A stretch of DNA of 64,000 nt from Hansschlegelia beijingensis (GTDB taxonomy: Bacteria; Pseudomonadota; Alphaproteobacteria; Rhizobiales; Methylopilaceae): positions 1-64,000 of the forward strand of contig NZ_JACIDR010000002.1 of the NCBI RefSeq assembly GCF_014196425.1, given 5' to 3'. A program made the position numbers and the translations under genes. This document shows, in pieces, positions 33,708 through 41,962 of this stretch. Every line of letters starts with the position of its first letter. The first letter of the stretch is position 1. Below the pieces are notes generated by a model. That model searched no databases. It had not been told where the DNA came from and saw only the letters and a program-made list of their open reading frames with translations.

Positions 33708-35060
33708 TTACTGTTCCGCCGGCTGCGCCGCGGCCGCCGGAGCCGCGCCCCAGGCCGCGAAGGCGTCGTTGAAAGCCTGCGTGCCCGGAACGCCCTTCTC
33801 GAGCGTCAGCACCGCGCGACGGCCATTGTCATAGAGGATCGGGATGTCGACCCAGCCGCGGTCACGCAGCAGCTGCTCGTTGACCGAGCGCTCCGTCTCC
33901 AGGTTCGACAGGCCGATGAGGAAGAAACCGTTGGTGACGCGGACCGACAGGCCCGACACGGCGGCGCCCCGGGCGGATTCGTCGGCCTTCATCAGAACGC
34001 CCGGAACATTGGTGATGCCCGCGTTCGGGAAGTCCTCCGGCAGCTTGAACTGCAGCTCGATGGTGTGGCTCGCCGGAAGCGTCGCATCCATGTTGCGCCG
34101 GATGATGACGGTCGCGCGGACCTTGCGGGCCGGAATGTCGACGTCGCCCCGTATCGCGGTCTCGAGAGGCTGATTCTGGCCGCCGCTCACGGACTCGGTC
34201 CGCCAGACCACCGTGCCCGGCACGGCCTCGCCCGACTGCTGGTTGGGGCCTTCCTCATAGAGGGTGGCGCGCTGCGCCACGAGCGGACCGGGCTCCGAAG
34301 ACGCCCCCGCCGGAGCGCCGGGCTGCGCCGCCGAGGGCGCCGCGGCGGGCGCCGCCTCGGGCTGCTGCTGCTGAGGCGCCTCCTGCGCCGCCTGCCGCTC
34401 GGGCTCGGCGCCTTCCTGGGGCAGGCGATCGTCCGCCTTCTGCTGCGCGTCGGCCGATTTGGTTTCGGCTTCGGGCTTCGGCGCCGCGGCCTCGGTCGCG
34501 GGCTCGGAGCTTCCGCCGAACAGAGCCGCGATCTGGGAGCGGCCGGCGAAAAGCCCGCCAACGATGATGATCGCGGCGAGAGCGATGCCCCCCGCCAGCA
34601 TGCGCGACCGCCCTCCGCGGTCGCTCCTCGACGTCTCGCCGGCCACGCGGACGATCGGGCGGCCGTCGGCGCGCTTGGCGGGACGCGACGGCGCAGCCGG
34701 GGGCCGCTTCCGCTGATCCGCGGCTGCAGGTCCGGCCGCTTCGTTAGCCGCCGCCGGAGCAGTTTTGACCGGAGCCGGCTTTTCCGCCGGTTTCGCCGGC
34801 GCGGCGCCGGCTCGCGGCTCCGCCTGCTGCGGAGGCGTGGACTGCGCCGGCGGGGCCGCGCCCGCCTCGACCTTGCGGATCGCCTCCTCGAGCTGCATGC
34901 GCTCGCGCGCGATGTCTTCCTCGGAGAGCGGCGGGTCGATCGCCCGCAATTGCCGCACGATCGCGGCGCGCGCGCGTTCATAGACCGCGCGGCGCGCCTC
35001 GCCGGTGTTGTTCTCGAGCCCCGCGACGGCGCGCGACAGAACTGGGAAATAGTCGGCCAT
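33708..35060 (-). CDS. Single-pass membrane protein with proline/alanine-rich linker
   Basis: The protein has 450 residues. The N-terminus (ADYFPVLSRAVAGLENNTGE, then RRAVYERARAAIVRQLRAID) is a conserved helical head found in many Hyphomicrobiales proteins of unknown role. A low-complexity Pro/Ala/Lys region follows (about 68-140), then one membrane segment near 154-173 (MLAGGIALAAIIIVGGLFAG), a second low-complexity region and a beta-rich C-terminal domain, probably periplasmic. I know no function. It is 67 bp downstream of purA on the same strand. Confidence 0.6.
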   Translation of the reverse strand: MADYFPVLSRAVAGLENNTGEARRAVYERARAAIVRQLRAIDPPLSEEDIARERMQLEEAIRKVEAGAAPPAQSTPPQQAEPRAGAAPAKPAEKPAPVKTAPAAANEAAGPAAADQRKRPPAAPSRPAKRADGRPIVRVAGETSRSDRGGRSRMLAGGIALAAIIIVGGLFAGRSQIAALFGGSSEPATEAAAPKPEAETKSADAQQKADDRLPQEGAEPERQAAQEAPQQQQPEAAPAAAPSAAQPGAPAGASSEPGPLVAQRATLYEEGPNQQSGEAVPGTVVWRTESVSGGQNQPLETAIRGDVDIPARKVRATVIIRRNMDATLPASHTIELQFKLPEDFPNAGITNVPGVLMKADESARGAAVSGLSVRVTNGFFLIGLSNLETERSVNEQLLRDRGWVDIPILYDNGRRAVLTLEKGVPGTQAFNDAFAAWGAAPAAAAQPAEQ

Positions 35061-35127
35061 AGCCTCGACATACGTCAGCGGCCGGCCCGCGTCGATGGCG
35101 CGAAAGACACGCCGGCCTAAGGTTTTC

Positions 35128-36420
35128 TCAGTCTTCGAACGGATCGGCGACCAGTATCGTGTCGGCTCTTTCCGGGGAAGTGGAGACCAGCGCGATCGGG
35201 CATCCGATCAGCTCTTCCACGCGCCGGACATATTTGATGGCCTGCGCCGGAAGCTGCGCCCAGGACCGCGCGCCGGCGGTCGTGCCCTGCCAGCCCTCGA
35301 TGGTCTCGTAGATCGGCTCGATCCGCGCCTGAGCGCCCTGGCTGGCCGGCAGACGGTGAATCTCCACGCCGTCGAGCCGGTAGCCGACGCAGACCTTGAT
35401 CTCGTCGAGCCCGTCGAGAACGTCGAGCTTCGTCAGCGCGATGCCGGAGATGCCGGAGATCCGCGCCGTCTGTCGAAGCGCGACCGCGTCGAGCCAGCCG
35501 CAGCGGCGGGGGCGACCGGTGACGGTCCCGAACTCGTGACCGCGCTCGCCGAGCCTGCGGCCGATCTCATCCGTCAGCTCCGTCGGGAACGGCCCCTCCC
35601 CCACGCGGGTCGTATAGGCCTTGGCGATGCCGAGCACGTAGCCGATCGCGCCGGGGCCCACGCCCGAGCCGGTCGCGGCCTGCCCGGCCACAGTGTTGGA
35701 CGACGTCACGAACGGGTAGGTGCCGTGGTCCACGTCGAGGAGAGCGCCCTGCGCGCCCTCGAACAGGATGCGGTCGCCGGCGCGGCGACGCTCGTCGAGG
35801 ATCTCCCAGGTCGCCGCCACATAGGGCAGCACCTTCGGAGCCGCGGAGGCGAGCTCCTCATAGATCGTCTCCACCGTGAACTCGGGCAGGCCGAAGCCGC
35901 GCCTGAGCGCGTTGTGGTGGGTGAGCAGGCGCTCGATCTTCGGGCGAAGGGTCGGCAGGTTGGCGAGGTCCCGAAGCCGGATCGCGCGGCGGCCGACCTT
36001 GTCCTCATAGGCCGGGCCGATGCCCCGCTTCGTCGTGCCGATGCGGGTGCCCTCGTTCGAGCCCTCGCGCAGAGCGTCGAGCTCGCGGTGCAGCGACAGG
36101 ATGAGCGTCGCGTTGTCGGCGACCTTCAGGTTCTCGGGCGTAAGCGCCACGCCCTGCTCGCGCAGACGTTCGATCTCGGTCGCGAGCGCGTGGGGATCGA
36201 CCACCACGCCGTTGCCGATGACGGAGAGCTTGCCCGAGCGCACCACGCCCGAGGGCAGCAGGCTCAGCTTGTAAGTCACCCCATCGATGACAAGGGTATG
36301 GCCAGCATTGTGGCCTCCCTGGAAACGAACGACGACTTCCGCCTTCTCGGACAGCCAGTCGACGATCTTGCCCTTGCCTTCGTCGCCCCACTGGGCGCCG
36401 ACCACGACGACGTTCGCCAT
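35128..36420 (-). CDS. purA: Adenylosuccinate synthetase
   Basis: The protein has 430 residues from ATG 36420, with AAGGA 9 bases upstream. It begins [20 protein letters not shown], the GTP-binding P-loop of PurA, and has [20 protein letters not shown] and [15 protein letters not shown]. It joins aspartate to IMP with GTP, giving adenylosuccinate in AMP synthesis. Length is normal. The leader is odd: a terminator-like hairpin lies 34 bp before the ATG (listed separately), which may attenuate the gene or end another transcript. Confidence 0.96.
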   Translation of the reverse strand: MANVVVVGAQWGDEGKGKIVDWLSEKAEVVVRFQGGHNAGHTLVIDGVTYKLSLLPSGVVRSGKLSVIGNGVVVDPHALATEIERLREQGVALTPENLKVADNATLILSLHRELDALREGSNEGTRIGTTKRGIGPAYEDKVGRRAIRLRDLANLPTLRPKIERLLTHHNALRRGFGLPEFTVETIYEELASAAPKVLPYVAATWEILDERRRAGDRILFEGAQGALLDVDHGTYPFVTSSNTVAGQAATGSGVGPGAIGYVLGIAKAYTTRVGEGPFPTELTDEIGRRLGERGHEFGTVTGRPRRCGWLDAVALRQTARISGISGIALTKLDVLDGLDEIKVCVGYRLDGVEIHRLPASQGAQARIEPIYETIEGWQGTTAGARSWAQLPAQAIKYVRRVEELIGCPIALVSTSPERADTILVADPFED

Positions 36421-36453
36421 AAAAGAAAGTCCTTCCGCGTCCCGTTCCGGACG

Positions 36454-36482
36454 AAAAAAACCCCGGCTCTGGAGAGCCGGGG
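36454..36482 (-). terminator. Terminator-like hairpin in the purA leader
   Basis: CCCCGGCTCT and AGAGCCGGGG (36461-36482) form a 9-10-bp stem, followed on the minus strand by seven T (36454-36460). It lies only 34 bp before the purA ATG. It may end a short upstream transcript or act as an attenuator of purA. Confidence 0.6.
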
Positions 36483-36494
36483 TCCTCCCTCGGT

Positions 36495-36523
36495 TTGCTA
36501 GAGGATCGCGGCCGCAGAGGCAA
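36495..36523 (-). promoter_or_regulatory. Candidate sigma-70 promoter upstream of purA
   Basis: On the minus strand TTGCCT (36518-36523) and TAGCAA (36495-36500) are exactly 17 bp apart. Initiation near 36488 would place the hairpin at 36461-36482 at the very 5' end of the purA message. Confidence 0.4.
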
Positions 36524-36650
36524 GGCGCACGGGCCACGGCGCAGGGCAATCATGCCCTCATGCATGATCCGGCCTCGATCGGCAGCCCGGTCGCGCCCCG
36601 TGAGCGCTTGGCGAAAGGTCGCCGGCCGGCAGCCGACCTTGAGCTCAAAC

Positions 36651-36679
36651 AAAAAAGCCGCGCGGTTTCCCGCGCGGCT
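36651..36679 (-). terminator. Terminator after rpoH
   Basis: A perfect 9-bp stem GCCGCGCGG/CCGCGCGGC with loop TTTC has six A on its left, a U-run for the minus strand. It is 23 bp past the rpoH stop codon. Confidence 0.9.
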
Positions 36680-36701
36680 CCGTCATTCCGGTCTTGCCGG
36701 T

Positions 36702-37589
36702 TCAGGCGTGCATGCCGGCCTCGATCGCCGCGACGTTCTTGCGGACCGCCGCCTGGACCTTCTCGAAGGCCCGGACCTCGATCTGCCGCACGCGTTCGCG
36801 GCTGACGCCGAACTCGCCGGACAATTCCTCGAGAGTCAGAGGATCGTCCGCCAGGCGCCGCGCCTCGAAGATCCGGCGCTCGCGGTCGTTCAGCACCTTG
36901 AGCGCGCCTGACAACGCCGTGCGGCGATTGTCGAGCTCCTGGCTCTCGGCGAGCCGCGCCTCCTGGCTCTCGCTGTCGTCGACGAGCCAGTCCTGCCACT
37001 CGGACGAACCCTCGTCCTCGCGCAGCGGCGCGTTCAGCGAAGCGTCGCCGCCGAGACGGCGGTTCATGTCGACGACGTCGGTCTCGGTCACGCCGAGCTT
37101 GGTGGCGATCTGCTTCACCTGATCGGGCCGCAAATCGCCCTCGTCGAGGGCCGAGATCTGGCTCTTGGCCTTGCGCAGGTTGAAGAACAGCTTCTTCTGG
37201 TTCGCCGTGGTGCCCATCTTCACGAGCGACCAGGAACGCAGGATGTATTCCTGGATCGACGCCCGGATCCACCACATCGCGTAAGTGGCCAGCCGGAAGC
37301 CCTTCTCGGGCTCGAAGCGCTTCACCGCCTGCATCAGGCCGACATTGCCCTCGGACACGACTTCGCCGATCGGCAGGCCATAGCCGCGGTAGCCCATGGC
37401 GATCTTGGCCACGAGCCGAAGATGGCTGGTGACGAGCCGGTGGGCCGCATCGCGGTCGCCATGCTCGCGCCACCGCTTGGCGAGCATGTACTCTTCCTGC
37501 GGCTCGAGCATCGGAAACTTGCGGATCTCGTCCAGGTAGCGGCTCAGGCCGCCGTCGCTGACGAGTATTGGGAGTGCTGCTGAAGCCAT
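36702..37589 (-). CDS. rpoH: RNA polymerase heat-shock sigma factor RpoH
   Basis: The protein has 295 residues. ATG 37589 follows AGGAGGCGCAT. Region 2 has GYRGYGLPIGEVVSEGNVGL and FRLATYAMWWIRASIQEYIL; the RpoH box is NQKKLFFNLRKAKSQISALD; region 4 is SRERVRQIEVRAFEKVQAAV. It directs polymerase to heat-shock genes. It is a single-gene unit ended by a hairpin terminator; the upstream 190 bp to rluD probably carry its promoter. The regional consensus is closer to standard alphaproteobacterial RpoH than the paralogue at 32708. Confidence 0.95.
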   Translation of the reverse strand: MASAALPILVSDGGLSRYLDEIRKFPMLEPQEEYMLAKRWREHGDRDAAHRLVTSHLRLVAKIAMGYRGYGLPIGEVVSEGNVGLMQAVKRFEPEKGFRLATYAMWWIRASIQEYILRSWSLVKMGTTANQKKLFFNLRKAKSQISALDEGDLRPDQVKQIATKLGVTETDVVDMNRRLGGDASLNAPLREDEGSSEWQDWLVDDSESQEARLAESQELDNRRTALSGALKVLNDRERRIFEARRLADDPLTLEELSGEFGVSRERVRQIEVRAFEKVQAAVRKNVAAIEAGMHA

Positions 37590-37778
37590 ATGCGCCTCCT
37601 GGATCTGGGCCCCCGCTCCTCCGGCAGGCCCGGCTCGCGGCCGCTGTCTAGCCGACCACGCGGTTCTTATACCGCATTTCGCATGCGCGATGCTCGTCGT
37701 TACACATCACGCTGTCGTGCAAAAATGCATGCCTTCGCAACACGTGCGCGTGAGGCTGCTTGCATAACGTAAAGACTT

Positions 37779-38795
37779 TCAGCGCTCTGGCGTTCCCAGC
37801 TCGCGAAGCAAATCTGCGAAATCGGGCGGGGGCGGACTGGTGAACTCGAGCGCCTCCCGCGTTGCGGGATGAACGAAGCCGAGTTCAGCGGCGTGCAGCG
37901 CCTGGCGGCCGAGCCGGGCCAATGCGGCCGCCGCGGGCTCGCTCAGGCGGGACGCCTTCGAGCGGTGCCCGGCGCCGTAGACGTCATCCCCCAGAAGCGG
38001 ATGGCCGATCGACGTCATATGCACCCGGATCTGGTGCGTGCGCCCTGTCTCCAGCCGGCATTCCACCAACGCCGCGTCCGAGGCCGGAAAGCGCTCGAGC
38101 GTGTCCCAGTGGGTGATCGCTTCACGGCCGTCCGACCGGACCGCGATCTTCTCGCGATTGCGCGCGCTGCGCCCGAGCGGAGCGTCGACGGTGCCGCGCG
38201 GCCGGGACGGGATTCCCCAGACAAGCGCCAGATAGGCGCGACGCAACGGCCCGGTGCGCCCATGATCGGCGAACTGCGCGCTCAGGAAACGATGCGCGAC
38301 GTCGTTCTTGGCGACCACCAGAAGCCCGCTGGTGTCCTTGTCGAGCCGGTGCACGATGCCCGGCCGCGCCACGCCTCCGACGCCGGAGAGGCTCGCGCCG
38401 CAATGCGCGATGAGCGCGTTCACCAGCGTGCCGTCGGCATGCCCCGCCGCCGGATGCACCACCAGCCCGGCGGGCTTGTCGATCACGATGAGATGCTCGT
38501 CCTCATGCACGACGACGAGCGGAATGTTCTGGCCGATCGGCTCCGCAGGCTCGGGCGGCGGCAGTTCTATGACGATCTCGCCCGCGTTGACCCTTCCGGC
38601 AGGGTCCTCTAGCGTCCGCCCGCCCGAGCGCACCGCGCCCTGGCGCATCAGGGCCTGCAGCCTCGCTCGGGAAAATTCCGGCAACCGCGCAGCCAGAAAT
38701 CGGTCGAGCCGCTCACCGACGTCCCGACTTTCCGCGACGACGACGCGGAGACGGTCGGGGTCGACGCCGACGGCTTCAAAGGACGGTACGGACAT
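37779..38795 (-). CDS. rluD: RluD-type 23S rRNA pseudouridine synthase
   Basis: The protein has 338 residues from ATG 38795. An N-terminal S4 domain (GERLDRFLAARLPEFSRARL) is followed by the RluA-family catalytic motif GIVHRLDKDTSGLLVVAKN, where the Asp is the nucleophile. It makes pseudouridines in 23S rRNA helix 69. The start codon shares bases with the ATG of the divergent small gene at 38794 (CATG), so each promoter must lie inside the other gene. A TTG at 38831 would extend the protein but is unlikely. Confidence 0.88.
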   Translation of the reverse strand: MSVPSFEAVGVDPDRLRVVVAESRDVGERLDRFLAARLPEFSRARLQALMRQGAVRSGGRTLEDPAGRVNAGEIVIELPPPEPAEPIGQNIPLVVVHEDEHLIVIDKPAGLVVHPAAGHADGTLVNALIAHCGASLSGVGGVARPGIVHRLDKDTSGLLVVAKNDVAHRFLSAQFADHGRTGPLRRAYLALVWGIPSRPRGTVDAPLGRSARNREKIAVRSDGREAITHWDTLERFPASDAALVECRLETGRTHQIRVHMTSIGHPLLGDDVYGAGHRSKASRLSEPAAAALARLGRQALHAAELGFVHPATREALEFTSPPPPDFADLLRELGTPER

Positions 38796-39180
38796 GACGG
38801 CGCAGATCGGCTCCCAGGGCCCGTCGCTCAACGAGATGGCGGACGACGAAGATCCGCGGATCCAGCGTGTCTACCGCCGCCTGCGGACCCTGACGCTGAT
38901 CGGCGCCCTCACGATGGGCTTCTGCTTTGTGTCCGTCATGTCGGTGATCGCCTACCGGCTCGTCAAGTCCAGCCCCGTTGCGGCCGGACCGACCGCCGGC
39001 TCGCTCTCGATCCCTGCGGGCGCGAGGGTGGTCTCGACCGCCGTCGACGATGGCCGGATCATCGTCACGACCGAGGCGGAAGGCCGCACGACGATCCACG
39101 TCCTCGACGCGAGCTCCCTCGCGGAGACCGGTCGCCTGGAGGTCACGCCAGGCGGCCCGTCGGCGCCGCCGCTGCGTTGA
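38794..39180 (+). CDS. Small membrane protein, possibly DUF6476-like
   Basis: The protein has 128 residues. The N-terminal 30 residues are charged, one membrane segment follows (about 33-52, TLTLIGALTMGFCFVSVMSV), and the rest is a short beta-rich, probably periplasmic domain. Small membrane proteins of this kind next to rluA/rluD-type genes are common in alphaproteobacteria, and the DUF6476 label fits the pattern, but I am not certain. AAGGA lies 10 bases upstream of ATG 38794. Function unknown. Confidence 0.55.
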   Translation: MTAQIGSQGPSLNEMADDEDPRIQRVYRRLRTLTLIGALTMGFCFVSVMSVIAYRLVKSSPVAAGPTAGSLSIPAGARVVSTAVDDGRIIVTTEAEGRTTIHVLDASSLAETGRLEVTPGGPSAPPLR

Positions 39181-39249
39181 CGGCGGAATTTTGGCCCGCC
39201 TCGCTTGATGCGGCTCGAAAGGGTCGCTATAGGATGCGCCTCCCGCGAA

Positions 39250-39325
39250 GCTCCCATCGTCTAGCGGTCTAGGACGTCGCCCTCTCACGGCGAAAACAGG
39301 GGTTCGAGTCCCCTTGGGAGCGCCA
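39250..39325 (+). tRNA. tRNA-Glu (anticodon CTC)
   Basis: The acceptor stem GCTCCCA pairs with TGGGAGC. The anticodon arm is CGCCC-TCTCACG-GCG with anticodon CTC, the T-arm is GGGGTTCGAGTCCCC, and discriminator G and CCA are encoded. The 76-base gene is complete and stands between the small membrane-protein gene and the metallo-hydrolase. Confidence 0.95.
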
Positions 39326-39379
39326 CGGCGCTTTACTGCCGCGCCCGGCCGGGGTCGGCCTCGCGTCGCAAGCGCCGGG

Positions 39380-40324
39380 CTATTCCCACTCAAGTTCCTT
39401 GTAGGCCTGCGTGACGTTGCGGCTGTTGTAGTCGGCGAACAACGTCCAGTTGTCCTTCTCCGAGACGCCGACCGTCTCGATCGCCTCGTCGATCGCCTTT
39501 CCGTCCTTGATCGCCTTGCGGGTCTGGTCGCGCAGGACGGTGAGGTAGCGGCGGAGCTCCCCGAAAGCGTCGGGCTTCACCGCCACCGGCCCATGGCCCG
39601 GGACGATGGTCCTGGCGCTGAGCGCCTCCAGCCCGTCGAGCTCCTTCAGCCAGCCGAGCAGGCTGCCGTCGAGCGAGGGCACGCGCTTCACGAACAGCAG
39701 GTCCGCCGGGAACAGCAGGCCCGACGCGCTATCCATCATCGACAGATCGCAATCGGTATGCGCCGTCGCGTGCGCCCTGAAGGAGAGCCTGCGGCCGCCG
39801 AGATCGACCTCCCCGCCGTCCGGCCCGATCTCGCGCGTCGGCATGACCACCGGACCGACATTCGCGTCTCCCAGCGTCTCCGCGAGCTTGCTCCGGTAGA
39901 ACTCGCCGCGCGATCCGAGCGCCGCCTTCAGCCTTGAATGGCCGATGAAGTCCGGCTCGTCGTCGAGGAAGGCGCAGGCGCCGAAGCTGTGGTCGGGATG
40001 AACGTGGCTCAGGACCACGTGCCGGATCGGCCGGTCGGTCTTCTGGCGGATCTGGTCACGCAGCCATCGGCCGTCCGCGAGGCTGCCGCCGGAGTCGGTC
40101 ACGAGGACCGCGTCCCGGCCGATCACGAAGCCGATATTGGCGATCGCATCCGCGTTGCCGGGCGCGGCGTCGACGTCGAGGCCGCGCCTGACGAAAACGC
40201 CGGTCTCGATCTCCTGGACGCCGACCGACTCGGCCGCGAAGCCCGTCCGCGGCAGGCAGCAGAGGCAAAGGCCGCCGAGCAGAAGTTCGCGGCGGCTCGT
40301 CCGGACCCCTGATCCGCGCTTCAT
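39380..40324 (-). CDS. Tat-exported metallo-beta-lactamase-fold hydrolase, quinoprotein relay type
   Basis: The protein has 314 residues. A Tat signal is present: RTSRRELLLGG followed by a hydrophobic stretch to GFAAESV. The metal-binding motif HVHPDHSFG is the MBL HxHxDH, with further ligands in HATAHTDCD and GHGPVAVK. It resembles SoxH-related zinc metallohydrolases that occur with PQQ-dependent dehydrogenase systems. The enzyme should act in the periplasm. Association with methanol or aldehyde oxidation is plausible in a methylotroph but is inferred only from the family. No PQQ dehydrogenase is visible in the window. Confidence 0.75.
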   Translation of the reverse strand: MKRGSGVRTSRRELLLGGLCLCCLPRTGFAAESVGVQEIETGVFVRRGLDVDAAPGNADAIANIGFVIGRDAVLVTDSGGSLADGRWLRDQIRQKTDRPIRHVVLSHVHPDHSFGACAFLDDEPDFIGHSRLKAALGSRGEFYRSKLAETLGDANVGPVVMPTREIGPDGGEVDLGGRRLSFRAHATAHTDCDLSMMDSASGLLFPADLLFVKRVPSLDGSLLGWLKELDGLEALSARTIVPGHGPVAVKPDAFGELRRYLTVLRDQTRKAIKDGKAIDEAIETVGVSEKDNWTLFADYNSRNVTQAYKELEWE

Positions 40325-40488
40325 CCCTGCCTCCCGCTTTCGGGCGGACTTACGTTGAGCCCGCCTCTTTTGGCTCCTACCGACTAGTGGAGCCCTGTCG
40401 TGCGATCAAGACGACGCCCGTGGCGTCGAGCCGGGGGCGCGGCTATGCAGCAGGGACGACGGGCCGCCAGAAGGAGCCGGCGTCGACC

Positions 40489-41826
40489 ATGGCCTCCGGA
40501 CCTCAGATCTCCCTGCGCGAGCTCGCCGCCGGAAAGCCGGCGAGCTTCGCCCCTGCGCCTTACTGGTGGGACGCAGCGCCGCCTGACGCCGGTCCGTGGC
40601 CTGAGCCGCCGGAGCGAACCGACGTGCTGATCGTCGGCGCCGGCTTCACCGGCCTCTCCGCGGCGCTCGTTCTGGCCCGGGCCGGCCGGCGCACCCTCGT
40701 GGTCGACGCAGGTGTCCCGGGATTCGGCGCCAGCACCCGCAACGGCGGACAGGTCGGCAGCGGCAACCAGAAATTCCGCGTCCGCGACCTCATCGCCATG
40801 AAGGGCGAGCGGAAGGCGGCCGCGTTATTGCGCGAGGGCGTCGCGATGCTCGACGGCATCGAGACGCTGATCGCGGAGGAGAAGATCGACTGCGGCTTCA
40901 TGCGCTGCGGGCGCTTCCGCGGCGCGGTCCGCCCGGCGCATTACGACGCGATGGCGCAGGACATGGAAGATCTCGCCCGACTTGCCGGGGTCGACTTCGA
41001 GATGGTGCCCCGGGCGGCGCAGAGCCGGGAGATCGGGACAGGCGTCTTTCACGGCGGGTCGCTGCTGCCGATGGACGCGAACCTGCACCCCGGCCGCTAC
41101 CATGCCGGGCTCATGCGGCGCGTGACGGAAGCCGGCGCGGTGGTGCGTGGCGACACGGCGGTGCGGGCCGTCTCCGCCGAGGCGGATCACTTCCGGGTGC
41201 GCATCGACGGCGCCGAAATCCGCGCGCGCGACGTGCTGATCGCCACCAATGGCTACACCCAGGGCGTCGGCGCGCATTTCGACAGGCGGATCGTACCCGT
41301 CGTCTCGGCGCAGATCGCAACCGGCCCGGTCCCGCAGGCGCTCTTCGACCGGGCGACGCCGACACGGCGGGTCTACGGCGAGTCCAACCGCGTCTTCTAT
41401 TACTTCCGACCCGCGCCGGGCGAGAACCGGCTGATCTGGGGCGGCCGCGCGAGCCACCTCGCCCGCGAGAACTCGTCAGCCGCCTACCGCCACCTCGCGC
41501 GCGACCTGTTGCGCGTCTTCCCCTATCTGGAGGACGTGGCGGTGACGCATGGCTGGACCGGGCGGATCGGCTACACGTTCGACGAGTTTCCGCATCTCGG
41601 GCGCTCACCGGAGGGCGTGCATTACGCGATGGGCTATTGCGGCACCGGCGTTTCGCGGGCCACGCATTTCGGCCGGAAGATCGCGCTCCAGATGCTCGGC
41701 CGTCCGGAAGGCCGCAGCGCTTTCGACGACATCGCCTTCCCCACGCACCCGCTGCAAATGTTCGCCAAGGCCGCAGTCCCGCTGGTCGAGCTCTGGCGGC
41801 GGGGGCGGGACGCGACGGGTCTCTGA
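40489..41826 (+). CDS. FAD-dependent amine oxidase, gamma-glutamylputrescine oxidase-like (PuuB/OrdL family)
   Basis: The protein has 445 residues from ATG 40489; the AAGGAG upstream is 12 bases away. The N-terminal FAD motif is DVLIVGAGFTGLSAALVLAR, followed by VPGFGASTRNGGQVG, the typical DAO-family signature near the flavin. The C-terminal half has VTHGWTGRIGYTFDEFPHLG and MGYCGTGVSRATHFG. PuuB-like enzymes oxidise gamma-glutamylated polyamines or secondary amines. It is followed by a terminator; the upstream gene is divergent. Given the N-methylglutamate cluster 2 kb away, the substrate could be a methylated or gamma-glutamyl amine (inference). Confidence 0.82.
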   Translation: MASGPQISLRELAAGKPASFAPAPYWWDAAPPDAGPWPEPPERTDVLIVGAGFTGLSAALVLARAGRRTLVVDAGVPGFGASTRNGGQVGSGNQKFRVRDLIAMKGERKAAALLREGVAMLDGIETLIAEEKIDCGFMRCGRFRGAVRPAHYDAMAQDMEDLARLAGVDFEMVPRAAQSREIGTGVFHGGSLLPMDANLHPGRYHAGLMRRVTEAGAVVRGDTAVRAVSAEADHFRVRIDGAEIRARDVLIATNGYTQGVGAHFDRRIVPVVSAQIATGPVPQALFDRATPTRRVYGESNRVFYYFRPAPGENRLIWGGRASHLARENSSAAYRHLARDLLRVFPYLEDVAVTHGWTGRIGYTFDEFPHLGRSPEGVHYAMGYCGTGVSRATHFGRKIALQMLGRPEGRSAFDDIAFPTHPLQMFAKAAVPLVELWRRGRDATGL

Positions 41827-41898
41827 GAACGCGAAGCTCTCAGCCGCGCGAAGGCGCTGAGAGGCGCAGCGCCGGGGCGTCGGCGGACACCGCAAACG

Positions 41899-41929
41899 AA
41901 AACGCCGCGCTCTTGGGAGCGCGGCGTTT
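41899..41929. terminator. Bidirectional terminator between oxidase and porin genes
   Basis: AAACGCCGCGCTC and GAGCGCGGCGTTT form a 13-bp stem around TTGG, with A and T tracts at the two ends. It sits between convergent genes and can terminate both. Confidence 0.9.
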
Positions 41930-41962
41930 CTGTTCGTCTGACCCGCTAGATGCGGGGCCCGA

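Noticed and set aside
36483-36650. Possible small RNA gene between rpoH and purA
   Set aside because: It is bounded by two terminator-like hairpins on the minus strand but has no clear promoter of its own other than the one assigned to purA, so it is not listed as an ncRNA.
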